A stretch of 64,000 nt of DNA from Chloroflexota bacterium (lineage in GTDB: Bacteria; Chloroflexota; Anaerolineae; Anaerolineales; Villigracilaceae): positions 1-64,000 of the forward strand of contig JACAEM010000022.1 of the NCBI GenBank assembly GCA_013388855.1, written 5' to 3'. The position numbers and the translations under genes were made by a program. This document shows, one piece after another, positions 35,017 to 43,787 of the stretch. The notes beneath the pieces are model-generated. The model worked only from the letters and a program-made list of their open reading frames with translations, did not search any database and was not told the DNA's origin. Each line of letters opens with the position of its first letter. Positions within the stretch are counted from its first letter, which is position 1.

Positions 35017-36384
35017 ATGCTCGTCGTCATCAGTGACCTTCATCTCGGGGACGGCTCCACCGCCAGTTCCATCCCCGCCAACGCCTTCCACTTATTTGCA
35101 AACCGCCTGCGCGAAACTGCATACTTCGCCTCCTTCCGCAAGGATGGGACCTACAAGCCCATCGAAAGCCTCGACCTGTTGCTGATGGGCGACATCCTCG
35201 ACCCGCTTCACTCCACGCTCTGGCTGGATACCGCTCCCGGAGCGACGGGCTACACCCGCCCGTGGACCAGTTTCACCAGCCCATTGTTCTCCGCCAAACT
35301 CGCACAAACCACACAAGCCATCATCGATGAAAACAAAGAGTCGCTCGAAGTGTTGAGGCGTTTCGCCAGCGGCGAGACGATCACCATCCCACCCGCCAAT
35401 GCACGCGGCGAGCCAGACCACGAGGCCAGGGAACGCGTTCCGCTCAAGGTGCGCATTTGGTACATGGTGGGAAACCATGATTGGTACTATCACGTCCGCG
35501 GCGCAGCGTTCGACGATATTCGCGGCAACATCATCACGGCGATGGGACTGAGCAATTCGCCCGATATTTTCCCATACGACATCAACGAGGACCACCAGCT
35601 GAGGGATGTGCTCGAAAGATACCGCGTCTTCTGCCGTCACGGCGATTACTTCGACCGGTTCAACTTCAACCCCAAACAGGGACGCGACCACAGCGCCCTC
35701 GGCGACGTTTTCACCATGGAAGTGCTCAACCGCTATCCGATCGCAGTCCAGCAGCAGATCGGCGATAAACTCCCGCAGGGATTGATCGACAGCCTGCGCC
35801 GACTCACGAACGTCCGCCCGGCGCTGGCGACCCCTCTTTGGATCAGCGGGCAGCTCAAACGTCACGCGGGAAGCGCCGCCCTCGAATCCGAACTGAAAAA
35901 AGTGTGGGATGGCATCTGCGAGGAATTCCTCCAACTCCCCGTCGTCCGCGAACAGGACAAGCCCTTCGCGCTCGACACGGTCGATGCCATGCAGTTCGCC
36001 ATCAAAATCGCCAAAGGCACATCCTTCGGGACCATCAACGACCTGGCCTTGTGGATCCGCAGCAAGGTTTCCGAAGGTGAACGCTCGTTTGCCGAACATG
36101 CATTGGAGGAACCGGCGTTCATCAACAAGACCGCCAAATACATCCTCTATGGGCACACGCATCACCATGAGGTCATCTCCCTCGACTCAGACGGCGAGCC
36201 GTTCGAGGTGCACGACCAGATCTACATCAATACCGGCACCTGGCACACCTATTTCGACCTCGCCACCAAGGACCCGAAACAGCAAAAATTCATCCCCTAC
36301 CAGACCCTCACCTATCTTGCCTTCTATACCGACGGAGAGCGCGAAGGCAGGCAGTTCGAGACCTGGTCCGGAACATACGCCTGA
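35017..36384 (+). CDS. Large calcineurin-like metallophosphoesterase
   Basis: A 455-residue cytoplasmic phosphoesterase. Metal ligands are in ISDLHLGDG, LLMGDILDP, MVGNHDWYYH, FCRHGDYFD and YGHTHHHEV, the complete set for a binuclear centre. It is much longer than ordinary bacterial members (about 250) because of an insertion between the GNHD and GHTH motifs. The substrate is unknown. It is followed by an FAD reductase gene after only 9 bases. Confidence 0.88.
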   Translation: MLVVISDLHLGDGSTASSIPANAFHLFANRLRETAYFASFRKDGTYKPIESLDLLLMGDILDPLHSTLWLDTAPGATGYTRPWTSFTSPLFSAKLAQTTQAIIDENKESLEVLRRFASGETITIPPANARGEPDHEARERVPLKVRIWYMVGNHDWYYHVRGAAFDDIRGNIITAMGLSNSPDIFPYDINEDHQLRDVLERYRVFCRHGDYFDRFNFNPKQGRDHSALGDVFTMEVLNRYPIAVQQQIGDKLPQGLIDSLRRLTNVRPALATPLWISGQLKRHAGSAALESELKKVWDGICEEFLQLPVVREQDKPFALDTVDAMQFAIKIAKGTSFGTINDLALWIRSKVSEGERSFAEHALEEPAFINKTAKYILYGHTHHHEVISLDSDGEPFEVHDQIYINTGTWHTYFDLATKDPKQQKFIPYQTLTYLAFYTDGEREGRQFETWSGTYA

Positions 36385-36393
36385 ATTCCCAGC

Positions 36394-37566
36394 ATGGATC
36401 GCGACATTATCATTGTAGGTGGAGGTCCCAGCGGACTCTCCACTGCACTGCATATCCAGCGGATCGATCCGCATCTCGCGCCCCGCGTCTTGATTCTTGA
36501 AAAAGCGCGTTACCCGCGTCCCAAATTGTGCGCGGGTGGACTCGTTATCGATGCGGAAGTCATTCTCGAACGTCTCGGTCTCGACGTGAGCGAAATCCCG
36601 CATGTGGATGTGGAAAGCATCCATTTCGATTTCCACGCGAGGGGTCTGGAAATCCGCATGCCGAAACGGCACGCCCTGCGCGTCATCCGCCGGGATGAGT
36701 TCGATACCTGGCTGGCAGAAAAGGCAAAAAGCAGGGGGATAGAGATTAAAGAATCGATTTCAGTGAAGAATATCATCCCCGATAAAGACGGTGTCACTGT
36801 CGAAACAGATAACGGTACATTTCATGCTCAAGTCGTTGTCGGCGCGGATGGCTCGAATGGGATCACGCGTCGCTGTATTTTCCCCCATGCCCCAGTGTAC
36901 ACCGCGCGGGCGTTGGAGGTGATTACCCCATCCCGGTCTCCCCGGAATACGAAATATTCCAGGGAGGCGCCCAGAGGACAGGAAGAAGCCTTTTTTGATT
37001 TCTTCCCCGTTCCCGACAACATCGCCGGTTATGTCTGGGGTTTCCCCACACAGGTCCACGGAGAGCCAACGCGCTGTTGGGGCATTTACGACACAAACCT
37101 TCTTTCGAACGAAAAGCGACCACAGTTGAAAGAACCGCTTGCCAAAGAGATGTCGCGCCGGGGATTCGATTTGGATAATTACGAACTCAAGGGACACCCC
37201 ATCCGCTGGTTCAGCCCGGATAACCCGATGTCGGCTTCGAGGGTTTTGCTCGTGGGCGACGCCATCGGCGCAGACTCAATCTTCGGTGAAGGTATCAGCG
37301 TCGCGCTGGGTTATGGCAGACTCGCCGCACGTGAACTCAAAAGCGCTTTTGAGCAAAACGATTTTTCTTTCGACAGATACAAAACCCACATACTGATGAG
37401 TCCATTAGGACAGGCGCTGCTTGCGCGCTGGTTCATCACCTACATCATCTATTCCCTAAAATGGAAATGGTTTCAGGTGCTCTTGTGGAGAATCATGAAA
37501 CCAATCGTCCTTGTTGTGGCGTGGATTTTTGTGCTGAATTGGGGGAGGAGAATGCAGAAATTGTAG
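36394..37566 (+). CDS. Geranylgeranyl-reductase-family FAD oxidoreductase
   Basis: A 390-residue flavoprotein with an N-terminal FAD motif (VGGGPSGLSTA), the family's PRPKLCAGGLV near residue 45, and LLVGDAIGADSIFGEGIS near residue 285, as in geranylgeranyl reductases and related aromatic-ring hydroxylase-like enzymes. It may reduce isoprenoid chains of lipids or quinones. A C-terminal hydrophobic stretch (about 345-380) suggests membrane association. Confidence 0.85.
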   Translation: MDRDIIIVGGGPSGLSTALHIQRIDPHLAPRVLILEKARYPRPKLCAGGLVIDAEVILERLGLDVSEIPHVDVESIHFDFHARGLEIRMPKRHALRVIRRDEFDTWLAEKAKSRGIEIKESISVKNIIPDKDGVTVETDNGTFHAQVVVGADGSNGITRRCIFPHAPVYTARALEVITPSRSPRNTKYSREAPRGQEEAFFDFFPVPDNIAGYVWGFPTQVHGEPTRCWGIYDTNLLSNEKRPQLKEPLAKEMSRRGFDLDNYELKGHPIRWFSPDNPMSASRVLLVGDAIGADSIFGEGISVALGYGRLAARELKSAFEQNDFSFDRYKTHILMSPLGQALLARWFITYIIYSLKWKWFQVLLWRIMKPIVLVVAWIFVLNWGRRMQKL

Positions 37567-37584
37567 CGGCACGGCGTGCTGCCC

Positions 37585-38349
37585 CTATTCTTTGATTTTT
37601 TTCAGAAAGCCTGGTGTATTCAACTCGCGTTCGAGCAGATACGTGAAATATCCCTGCATGAGGATTTCGGTCTCTTGTTGCACATCGGGGGTGGGCCGGG
37701 CGCGCGTCGCTTCGGCGTAACTGCTGCGCTGGAAATGGCGCAGATATTTCAATGCTTCGACGGAAATCGCATGCAGGTGCTTCAATCCCTGCCCGCAGCG
37801 CGGACAGATCACCCCGCCCGCGCTGAACGAGAAGAACTGGTCTTCGGGTTTGATCTCGCGTCCACAGTTGGCGCACTCGAAGAGCTGGGGGCGGAATCCC
37901 ACGTGGTCGAGCAGGCGCATCTCATAATATCGGATAACCAGCCACGGGTCCGCGTGGGAGGCGAGGCGGGAGAGGGTGTCGGTCAACAAACGGAATGTGG
38001 ACGGGTTTTCGGTGTCGTCTTCGTAGGTGAAGCGGTCCAATAATTCCAGCACATACGCGGCGTGACCGGTGAGGGTCAGTTCCTCGCGCAGAGGCAGATA
38101 CGCATCCACGGTGTCGGCTTGTGTGAGGATGAACATATCCCTGCCTTTGGAAAGTTGAAGCCGGACATGCGTAAACGGTTCGATGTGACCGGCTTTGCGT
38201 GAGGCGATCTTGCGGGCGCCCTTGGCAATGGCACGCGTCTTTCCAAGCTGACGCGTGTACAGCGTCAACAGGCGGTCAGCTTCGCCGTAGTCGCTGTGAC
38301 GAAGCACAACGGCGTCCACGCGAAAGGAACGGAATTTGGTTTCGGGCAT
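37585..38349 (-). CDS. recO: DNA repair protein RecO
   Basis: A 254-residue RecO, a recombination mediator that loads RecA with RecF/RecR. The N-terminal OB fold (VVLRHSDYGEADRLLTL) and the C-terminal zinc-binding cluster (CANCG and CPRCG) are both present. It is the last gene of the glmU-cdd-recO minus-strand operon. Confidence 0.95.
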   Translation of the reverse strand: MPETKFRSFRVDAVVLRHSDYGEADRLLTLYTRQLGKTRAIAKGARKIASRKAGHIEPFTHVRLQLSKGRDMFILTQADTVDAYLPLREELTLTGHAAYVLELLDRFTYEDDTENPSTFRLLTDTLSRLASHADPWLVIRYYEMRLLDHVGFRPQLFECANCGREIKPEDQFFSFSAGGVICPRCGQGLKHLHAISVEALKYLRHFQRSSYAEATRARPTPDVQQETEILMQGYFTYLLERELNTPGFLKKIKE

Positions 38350-38355
38350 GGAATG

Positions 38356-38763
38356 TTACGGTTTCAACTTCTCCGGCGTGAACGCCTCAGGCAGTAATTC
38401 ACGCACCGTTGTTTCTTTGATCAGCCTGCCATCTTTGTCCGCCATGAGGACAATCGTATCGAGACCAAACTCCGCCAGCACTTGACGGCAGCCGCCGCAG
38501 GGCGAGCCGCCGTTATCGGTTGCCACGGAAATGATTTCGAATTCCCGCTCCCCCTCCGAGACAGCTTTGAAGACCGCCACGCGTTCGGCGCACATGGTGT
38601 GTGGATACGCGGCATTCTCGATGTTTACGCCGGTGAAGACCCGCCCGGTCTTTGTGCGGAGCGCCGCGCCGACCTGATACTTGGAATACGGCGCATATGC
38701 CCGCTTACGAGCCTCATTTGCCAAATCGATCAACGATTGTTTTTCTTCCCTGGTAACGGTCAT
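38356..38763 (-). CDS. cdd: Cytidine deaminase
   Basis: A 135-residue homotetrameric-type cytidine deaminase for pyrimidine salvage. The zinc and catalytic residues are C58-A-E60 in MCAERVAVF and the cysteines C89 and C92 in SPCGGC. It lies 6 bases upstream of recO and 60 bases downstream of glmU, from which it is separated by an inverted repeat. Confidence 0.95.
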   Translation of the reverse strand: MTVTREEKQSLIDLANEARKRAYAPYSKYQVGAALRTKTGRVFTGVNIENAAYPHTMCAERVAVFKAVSEGEREFEIISVATDNGGSPCGGCRQVLAEFGLDTIVLMADKDGRLIKETTVRELLPEAFTPEKLKP

Positions 38764-38777
38764 GGAAAACCCTTCCC

Positions 38778-38824
38778 AGCCACGGAGAATTGAAATTTCT
38801 TTATGCCTTTGTGACTCCGTGGCT
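38778..38824. repeat. Intercistronic inverted repeat between glmU and cdd
   Basis: AGCCACGGAG (38778-38787) and CTCCGTGGCT (38815-38824). The outer arm overlaps the glmU stop codon. On the + strand it is followed by ATTTTTTC, but genes here run minus; it may modulate cdd-recO expression. Confidence 0.65.
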
Positions 38825-40184
38825 ATTTTTTCGTTTTTCGTTCCAACCTTCGGATAGCGCGTGCGGGCATGCCGACAACCAAAGTATCTTCGGGCACGTT
38901 CTTGGTGACGACCGCACCGGCGCCGGTACGCGCGCCGTCCCCCAGTTTGACCGGCGCCACCAGCATCGTATCCGACCCGATGAAGACATCCTCGCCAATC
39001 TCGGTGGGATGTTTCTTCTCGCCGTCGAAGTTGCAGGTGATCGTCCCGGCGCCGATATTGGTGTTCGCTCCGATATTTGCATTGCCGATGTAGGAGAAAT
39101 GCCCCATCTTCACGCCTTCGTGTAGCGTGGAGTCTTTCACCTCGCCGAAATTACCCATGTGGACGTGACTCTTCAAATGCGCACCCTTCCGCAACCGCGC
39201 GAACGGGCCCATATCCACGTCATCTTCAAGCGCCGCGCCTTCCAGCACAGAAGCCAATACTTTGCAGCGATTTCCAATCTTTGTATCGCGGATGATTGTG
39301 TTGGGTCCGATGATATTCCCTTCGCCGATTTCCGTTTCGCCATGGATGTACGTGTTCGGCAGGATGGTCGTATCTTTGCCGATCCTCACGCCTGCTTCGA
39401 TATATGTGGATGTCGGGTCCATCATGGAGACGCCATTGAGCATGTGCCCGCGGTTAATGCGCTGGCGCATGGCGGCTTCCGCTTCACTCAAATGGACGCG
39501 CGTGTTGATGCCGATGGTCTCGATAAAGTCATCGTGCACCACCGCCTGCACGGGTAAATTATCTTGTACGGCGATCTCGACAATATCGGTCAGATAGTAT
39601 TCGCCCTTCTTCGGATTCTTCTGAATGCGATGCAGTGCATCCCAGAACCAATCTGCTTTGAAGCAGTAGGCGCCGACGTTTAGTTCCCTGATCTTCTGCT
39701 GTTCGGGTGTGGCGACATATTCCTCGACGATGGCTTCCACTGTCCCATCGGCTTTACGCACGATCCGCCCGAAGCCGCGCGGGTCCTCTGCGATAACGGT
39801 TAGCAGGCTGAGGGGTCCGGGGTTGAGGTGCTGTGTTTCCACAAGCCGCTTGAAGGTCTCGCCGCGCAGCAGAGGCATATCCGCATAGGTCACGATGATG
39901 TAATCCGTTTTATTCCGGAGCAGGGGTTCGGCTTGCATCGCCGCGTGTCCCGTACCGAGCTGCGGTTCCTGCAAAACGGTCTGCGCCGACTCACCGAGAT
40001 ATTTCGTCACTTCCTCAGCGCCATGCCCCACCACGACAACCGGCTTCTCCGTCGCGGCTTCTTTTAAGGCTTCAAGCACATGCCATAGCATCGGCTTGCC
40101 ACATAACGGATGCAGTACCTTCGGCAGAGAGGATTTCATGCGGGTTCCCTGACCCGCCGCCAATAGAACAGCAGTAACTTTCAT
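38823..40184 (-). CDS. glmU: Bifunctional UDP-N-acetylglucosamine pyrophosphorylase / glucosamine-1-phosphate N-acetyltransferase
   Basis: A 453-residue enzyme making UDP-GlcNAc for cell-wall synthesis. The N-terminal uridyltransferase domain has LAAGQGTRMKS and LPKVLHPLCGKP; the C-terminal left-handed beta-helix has repeated hexapeptides and the catalytic region IGNANIGANTNIGAGTITCN. Length is standard (about 450-460). First gene of the glmU-cdd-recO operon. Confidence 0.96.
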   Translation of the reverse strand: MKVTAVLLAAGQGTRMKSSLPKVLHPLCGKPMLWHVLEALKEAATEKPVVVVGHGAEEVTKYLGESAQTVLQEPQLGTGHAAMQAEPLLRNKTDYIIVTYADMPLLRGETFKRLVETQHLNPGPLSLLTVIAEDPRGFGRIVRKADGTVEAIVEEYVATPEQQKIRELNVGAYCFKADWFWDALHRIQKNPKKGEYYLTDIVEIAVQDNLPVQAVVHDDFIETIGINTRVHLSEAEAAMRQRINRGHMLNGVSMMDPTSTYIEAGVRIGKDTTILPNTYIHGETEIGEGNIIGPNTIIRDTKIGNRCKVLASVLEGAALEDDVDMGPFARLRKGAHLKSHVHMGNFGEVKDSTLHEGVKMGHFSYIGNANIGANTNIGAGTITCNFDGEKKHPTEIGEDVFIGSDTMLVAPVKLGDGARTGAGAVVTKNVPEDTLVVGMPARAIRRLERKTKK

Positions 40185-40339
40185 TGCATCTCATCTCCTA
40201 GCCCCACCCTTCCTTCCCCATTTGTCGACGAATTCCAGTCGAAAACGGGGCGGTGCCCATAATCGTTCCCGCATGGGGAATGGGCGGAGGGGGTAACAAA
40301 AACAGGCTCACCGCGTGATGTCAGCGAAGCCTGTTTAGA

Positions 40340-40367
40340 AAATAAGCCCCGCCTTCGCGGGATTTTT
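40340..40367 (-). terminator. Terminator of the tRNA-Gln gene
   Basis: On the minus strand CCCGC-GAAG-GCGGG is followed by CTTATTTT, directly after the tRNA 3' end. Confidence 0.75.
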
Positions 40368-40441
40368 TGGCAGGGGCGCCTGGATTCGAACCAAGATCCA
40401 CAGCTCCAAAGGCTGGTGTGCTGCCCTTGCACCACGCCCCT
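40368..40441 (-). tRNA. tRNA-Gln (anticodon UUG)
   Basis: Read on the minus strand, the acceptor stem AGGGGCG pairs with CGCCCCT; the T arm CTTGG-TTCGAAT-CCAGG, the D stem GTGC/GCAC and the anticodon loop CTTTGGA (anticodon TTG, 40407-40409) are complete. The CCA end is encoded. The outermost anticodon-stem pair is a C-U mismatch. Discriminator base G73. Confidence 0.93.
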
Positions 40442-40452
40442 GTAAGGCGCAT

Positions 40453-40481
40453 ATTGTATCACAGCGAACGATGCCGGACAA
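40453..40481 (-). promoter_or_regulatory. Promoter of tRNA-Gln
   Basis: Minus strand: TTGTCC at -35 (40476-40481), 17 bases, TACAAT at -10 (40453-40458) with a TGn extension. Transcription should start about 5 bases before the tRNA. Confidence 0.75.
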
Positions 40482-40483
40482 TG

Positions 40484-41587
40484 TCACTTCTTTTTCAGCG
40501 TGCCGGTGGAACGGAGCGGGATGGTCTCACCCTTGCCGGGATTCAACCCCAGCTTGCGCGCTTCCTCGAAGGTGATCACATCCGGGTTGGTCGGGATATT
40601 CGCCGTCTTTTCCACCGCGCTATCCCAAAACGCATCAATATCCTTGATCTTCGATTTTTTACCGGCGGATGCGAACAACGCGTCGACATCCACCTCCGGT
40701 TCCGGCTCGGCGGAGATGGACATGGTCACAGGTTCACCCGCTTCACCCTCAGGGACGGCTGTTTCCGTCACCGCGGGCGCAGGCACCACTCCAAGCGATT
40801 GCAGGATGTTTTCCACATCGCCGCGCACGAACAACATTGCCTCCACGGTTTGCATGATGCGGTCCGAATTGGCAAGTCCCTTGCCTGCCAGCAACAAGGC
40901 ATGCAGGGAATCGATCGGGATGAGGATCAAGTCATGGTCGCCGCCGCGAAAGACATGGTAGTTATCCAGGTGTTCCTGCCGGATGATGCGCGAGACTTTC
41001 AACCCCGCAGCATAGATGCCCATCAACGCCGAAAGCAACGAGACTTCCATGCTGCTGTCATAGAGATCGCCAGCGCGCGCCAGCACGCGTCCCCGGTCGC
41101 TGATGAGGAAAACCGCGTCCGCCTTGATCTTCTGGCGAAATCCAGCCAGGAGTTCGGAGAGGGATTGCCTGTGTTCCTCCGCCTCCTTGCTTGTTTCGGG
41201 CGGAAAGATCGTGCGGACCAGCCCCAGGCTGCGTTCGACCGCATCCAGGAAATCCGCCAGCGGGATGGGCTTGTCGAAGATGGCAATCGCGCCTGCGCTC
41301 AGCATTTCATCGCGCGCCTTGCGTTCGGTCATGCCGGAAATGAAGATGACCTTCATCTCCGGGTTGCGGACGCGTATCTTGCGCATCAATTCCACGCCGG
41401 AAATGCCCGGCAGGAGATAGTCAGCCACCAGCAGGTCGACTTTGCGCCGGGAGGCTTCCAGTAACGCCTCCTCACCCGAGGGCGCGTCGACAATATCCAA
41501 TTGATGACCGAGCGTTTGCAGGGTGGAATGAAGCAAACGCACGATATCGCGCTGGTCGTCAACAAGGAGGATGCAAGGAACGGTCAT
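40484..41587 (-). CDS. Receiver-domain protein with roadblock/LC7-like middle domain
   Basis: A 367-residue protein. Residues 1-120 are a response-regulator receiver domain with the acidic pair D10-D11, phospho-acceptor D56 in LVADYLLPG, and the conserved lysine in IFDKPIPL. Residues about 130-250 look like a roadblock/LC7 domain (ISDRGRVLARAGD, SRIIRQEHLDNYHVFRGGDHDLILIPID), usually a partner of small GTPases. The C-terminal about 110 residues are acidic and disordered with a DIDAFWDSAV helix. No DNA-binding domain. It lies 17 bases after the second ATPase gene and is probably the last gene of that unit. Confidence 0.85.
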   Translation of the reverse strand: MTVPCILLVDDQRDIVRLLHSTLQTLGHQLDIVDAPSGEEALLEASRRKVDLLVADYLLPGISGVELMRKIRVRNPEMKVIFISGMTERKARDEMLSAGAIAIFDKPIPLADFLDAVERSLGLVRTIFPPETSKEAEEHRQSLSELLAGFRQKIKADAVFLISDRGRVLARAGDLYDSSMEVSLLSALMGIYAAGLKVSRIIRQEHLDNYHVFRGGDHDLILIPIDSLHALLLAGKGLANSDRIMQTVEAMLFVRGDVENILQSLGVVPAPAVTETAVPEGEAGEPVTMSISAEPEPEVDVDALFASAGKKSKIKDIDAFWDSAVEKTANIPTNPDVITFEEARKLGLNPGKGETIPLRSTGTLKKK

Positions 41588-41604
41588 GGTATGTCAGTGG
41601 ATCC

Positions 41605-42594
41605 TTACTTCGCAAGCCAGCAAGCCACCCAATGTTCGGGACTTACCTCGAGGAATTGCGGTTCCTCCTGTGAACACTTTTCGACCGCCACCGGGCAACG
41701 CGGGTGGAAACGACAGCCCTTTGGCGGGTTCAACGGGCTTGGCACATCGCCCTTCAACACGATGCGCTGTCTTTTTAGGCGCGGGTTGGGCACTGGTATG
41801 GCGGACATCAATGCCTGCGTGTACGGGTGCATCGGGTTGCGGTACAGTTCCTCGCGCGTAGTCAATTCCACCATCTTGCCGAGATACATCACCGCCACAC
41901 GATCTGAAACATGCTCGACGACCGAGAGGTTGTGAGCAATGAACAGATAAGTCAATCCAAATTCCTTTTGCAGATCCTTCAAAATATTCAGCACCTGCGA
42001 TTGGATGGAAACATCCAGCGCGGAGACCGGCTCATCGCAAATGATGAAACTGGGACGAAGCGCCAACGCCCGGGCAATACCGATACGCTGTCGCTGACCG
42101 CCGGAGAATTCGTGTGGATAGCGGCGGGCATGATAGTCTTCCAATCCCACTTTCTTGAGAGTCTCCAGCATGATATCCATGCGCTCTCTCGGGGTGCCAA
42201 TCCGGTGGATGTGCAACCCCTCCATCACCGATTCACCGATGGGCACGCGCGGGTCGAGCGAGGCATACGGGTCCTGAAAGATGATCTGCATATCGCGGCG
42301 GACATCCTTCAGCTCCTTTCCCTTCAAGGCAAGCACATCCTTGCCCTGAAAACTGACGGAACCTGAAGTGGGCTCGATGAGCCGCAACATCGACCGCCCG
42401 ACGGTGGTCTTGCCGCAACCTGATTCGCCCACCAGCCCGAGCGTTTCACCCTTCTTCACCACAAAGCTGACATCGTCCACTGCCTTGACCTGATTGACAA
42501 CGCGCTGTAACAAACCAGCCCGCACCGGGAAGTATTTGACAAGATTCTTTACTTCTACAAGGGTCTCCCCTTTGTTTTGCGTATTAGTTTCCAT
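41605..42594 (-). CDS. Peptide/nickel ABC transporter ATP-binding protein (OppF/DppF-like), second copy
   Basis: A 329-residue ATPase of a dipeptide/oligopeptide importer. Walker A is [12 protein letters not shown], the signature is [14 protein letters not shown] and Walker B follows as [12 protein letters not shown]. The C-terminal oligopeptide-ABC extension has [19 protein letters not shown], a possible cluster-binding cysteine set. It is paired with the next upstream gene (OppD-like). Confidence 0.93.
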   Translation of the reverse strand: METNTQNKGETLVEVKNLVKYFPVRAGLLQRVVNQVKAVDDVSFVVKKGETLGLVGESGCGKTTVGRSMLRLIEPTSGSVSFQGKDVLALKGKELKDVRRDMQIIFQDPYASLDPRVPIGESVMEGLHIHRIGTPRERMDIMLETLKKVGLEDYHARRYPHEFSGGQRQRIGIARALALRPSFIICDEPVSALDVSIQSQVLNILKDLQKEFGLTYLFIAHNLSVVEHVSDRVAVMYLGKMVELTTREELYRNPMHPYTQALMSAIPVPNPRLKRQRIVLKGDVPSPLNPPKGCRFHPRCPVAVEKCSQEEPQFLEVSPEHWVACWLAK

Positions 42595-42618
42595 GTAGTT
42601 GCATGCTCCAAAAGGGGA

Positions 42619-43638
42619 TCAGTGTACTTTCAGCGGGGCGGAATGCCCGTTCGCGCTTTGGTATAACCAGCATCGCACCTTGTGACCGGGCTTGATATCC
42701 TCCAGCTCAGGTTTCTGCTCTGTGCAAATGGAGAGGGCATGTTTGATGCGCGCCTGGCACCGGGGGGCAAAGCGGCATCCCGGCGGCAGGTTGACGAGGT
42801 TCGGCACCGAACCGGGGATGACATCCAGTTTTTCCTTGATCTCGCCGAGGACCGGTATTGACCCAATCAAGCCCTGTGTATAGGGGTGCAACGGTTCATC
42901 GAACAGGCGGTTGACATCTGTCTGTTCGACAATTTCCCCCGCGTACATCACCGCCACACGTTCCGCCATTTCTGCCACCACACCGAGGTCGTGGGTAATG
43001 AGGATGACGGATGTTCCCATCTCCTTGCGCATGTCGCGCATCAGGTCGAGGATCTGCGCCTGGATGGTCACATCCAGTGCAGTGGTGGGTTCATCGGCGA
43101 TAAGCAGTTCGGGGACACAGGCGAGCGCCATTGCAATCATGACGCGCTGCGCCATGCCTCCTGATAGCTCATGCGGATACGCTTCTGCGCGTCTTTCGGG
43201 ATCGGGCACGCCCACCATTTTGAGCAAAGCCACCGCGCGGTTCCAGCCGGCTTCCTTGCCCATGTCCTGGTGAACGTTCAACACTTCCGCCAATTGATCA
43301 CCGACCTTGAACACCGGGTTCAAGGCGGTCTGTGGCTGTTGGAAGATCATCGAGATGCGGTTGCCGCGCACCTTGATCATTTCCTCTTCGGGTAATTTCA
43401 ACAGGTCTTCGCCATCCAATAAGATTTCCCCCGCATCCACTCGGCCGGGTTTGGAGATCAGCCGCATGATCGAAAGCGATGTGACACTTTTGCCGCAACC
43501 GGATTCACCGACCAGACCCAACACTTCACCGGGGTAGACTTCGAAGCTCACGCCATCCACCGCGCGAACAACACCGTCTTCTGTGTAAAAGTACGTCTTA
43601 AGACCTTTCACTTCCAGCAAAGGTTTGTTGTTGGTCAT
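42619..43638 (-). CDS. Peptide/nickel ABC transporter ATP-binding protein (OppD/DppD-like), second copy
   Basis: A 339-residue ATPase partner with Walker [13 protein letters not shown], signature [15 protein letters not shown], Walker [12 protein letters not shown] and the C-terminal [18 protein letters not shown] 43638 is preceded by GGAGAAG; a TTG 15 bases earlier lacks support. An extended -10 promoter lies directly upstream (43671-43679), so this pair can be transcribed without the substrate-binding protein gene. Confidence 0.93.
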   Translation of the reverse strand: MTNNKPLLEVKGLKTYFYTEDGVVRAVDGVSFEVYPGEVLGLVGESGCGKSVTSLSIMRLISKPGRVDAGEILLDGEDLLKLPEEEMIKVRGNRISMIFQQPQTALNPVFKVGDQLAEVLNVHQDMGKEAGWNRAVALLKMVGVPDPERRAEAYPHELSGGMAQRVMIAMALACVPELLIADEPTTALDVTIQAQILDLMRDMRKEMGTSVILITHDLGVVAEMAERVAVMYAGEIVEQTDVNRLFDEPLHPYTQGLIGSIPVLGEIKEKLDVIPGSVPNLVNLPPGCRFAPRCQARIKHALSICTEQKPELEDIKPGHKVRCWLYQSANGHSAPLKVH

Positions 43639-43670
43639 TGCAGACTTCTCCAATTTTCAGGAATGGATGC

Positions 43671-43679
43671 ATTATAGCA
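43671..43679 (-). promoter_or_regulatory. Extended -10 promoter of the second ATPase pair
   Basis: On the minus strand TGCTATAAT, a TGn-extended perfect -10, lies 33 bases before the ATG at 43638. No strong -35 is seen. Confidence 0.6.
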
Positions 43680-43787
43680 AAATATCGCATCGATGGGACA
43701 TGCCATTCATGTTTGTAAAGCAGAGCTTGATGCGAACATCATCTTCAACGGTGACAATCTCGAGTCCGGCATGAAGCGAAGAATGGA

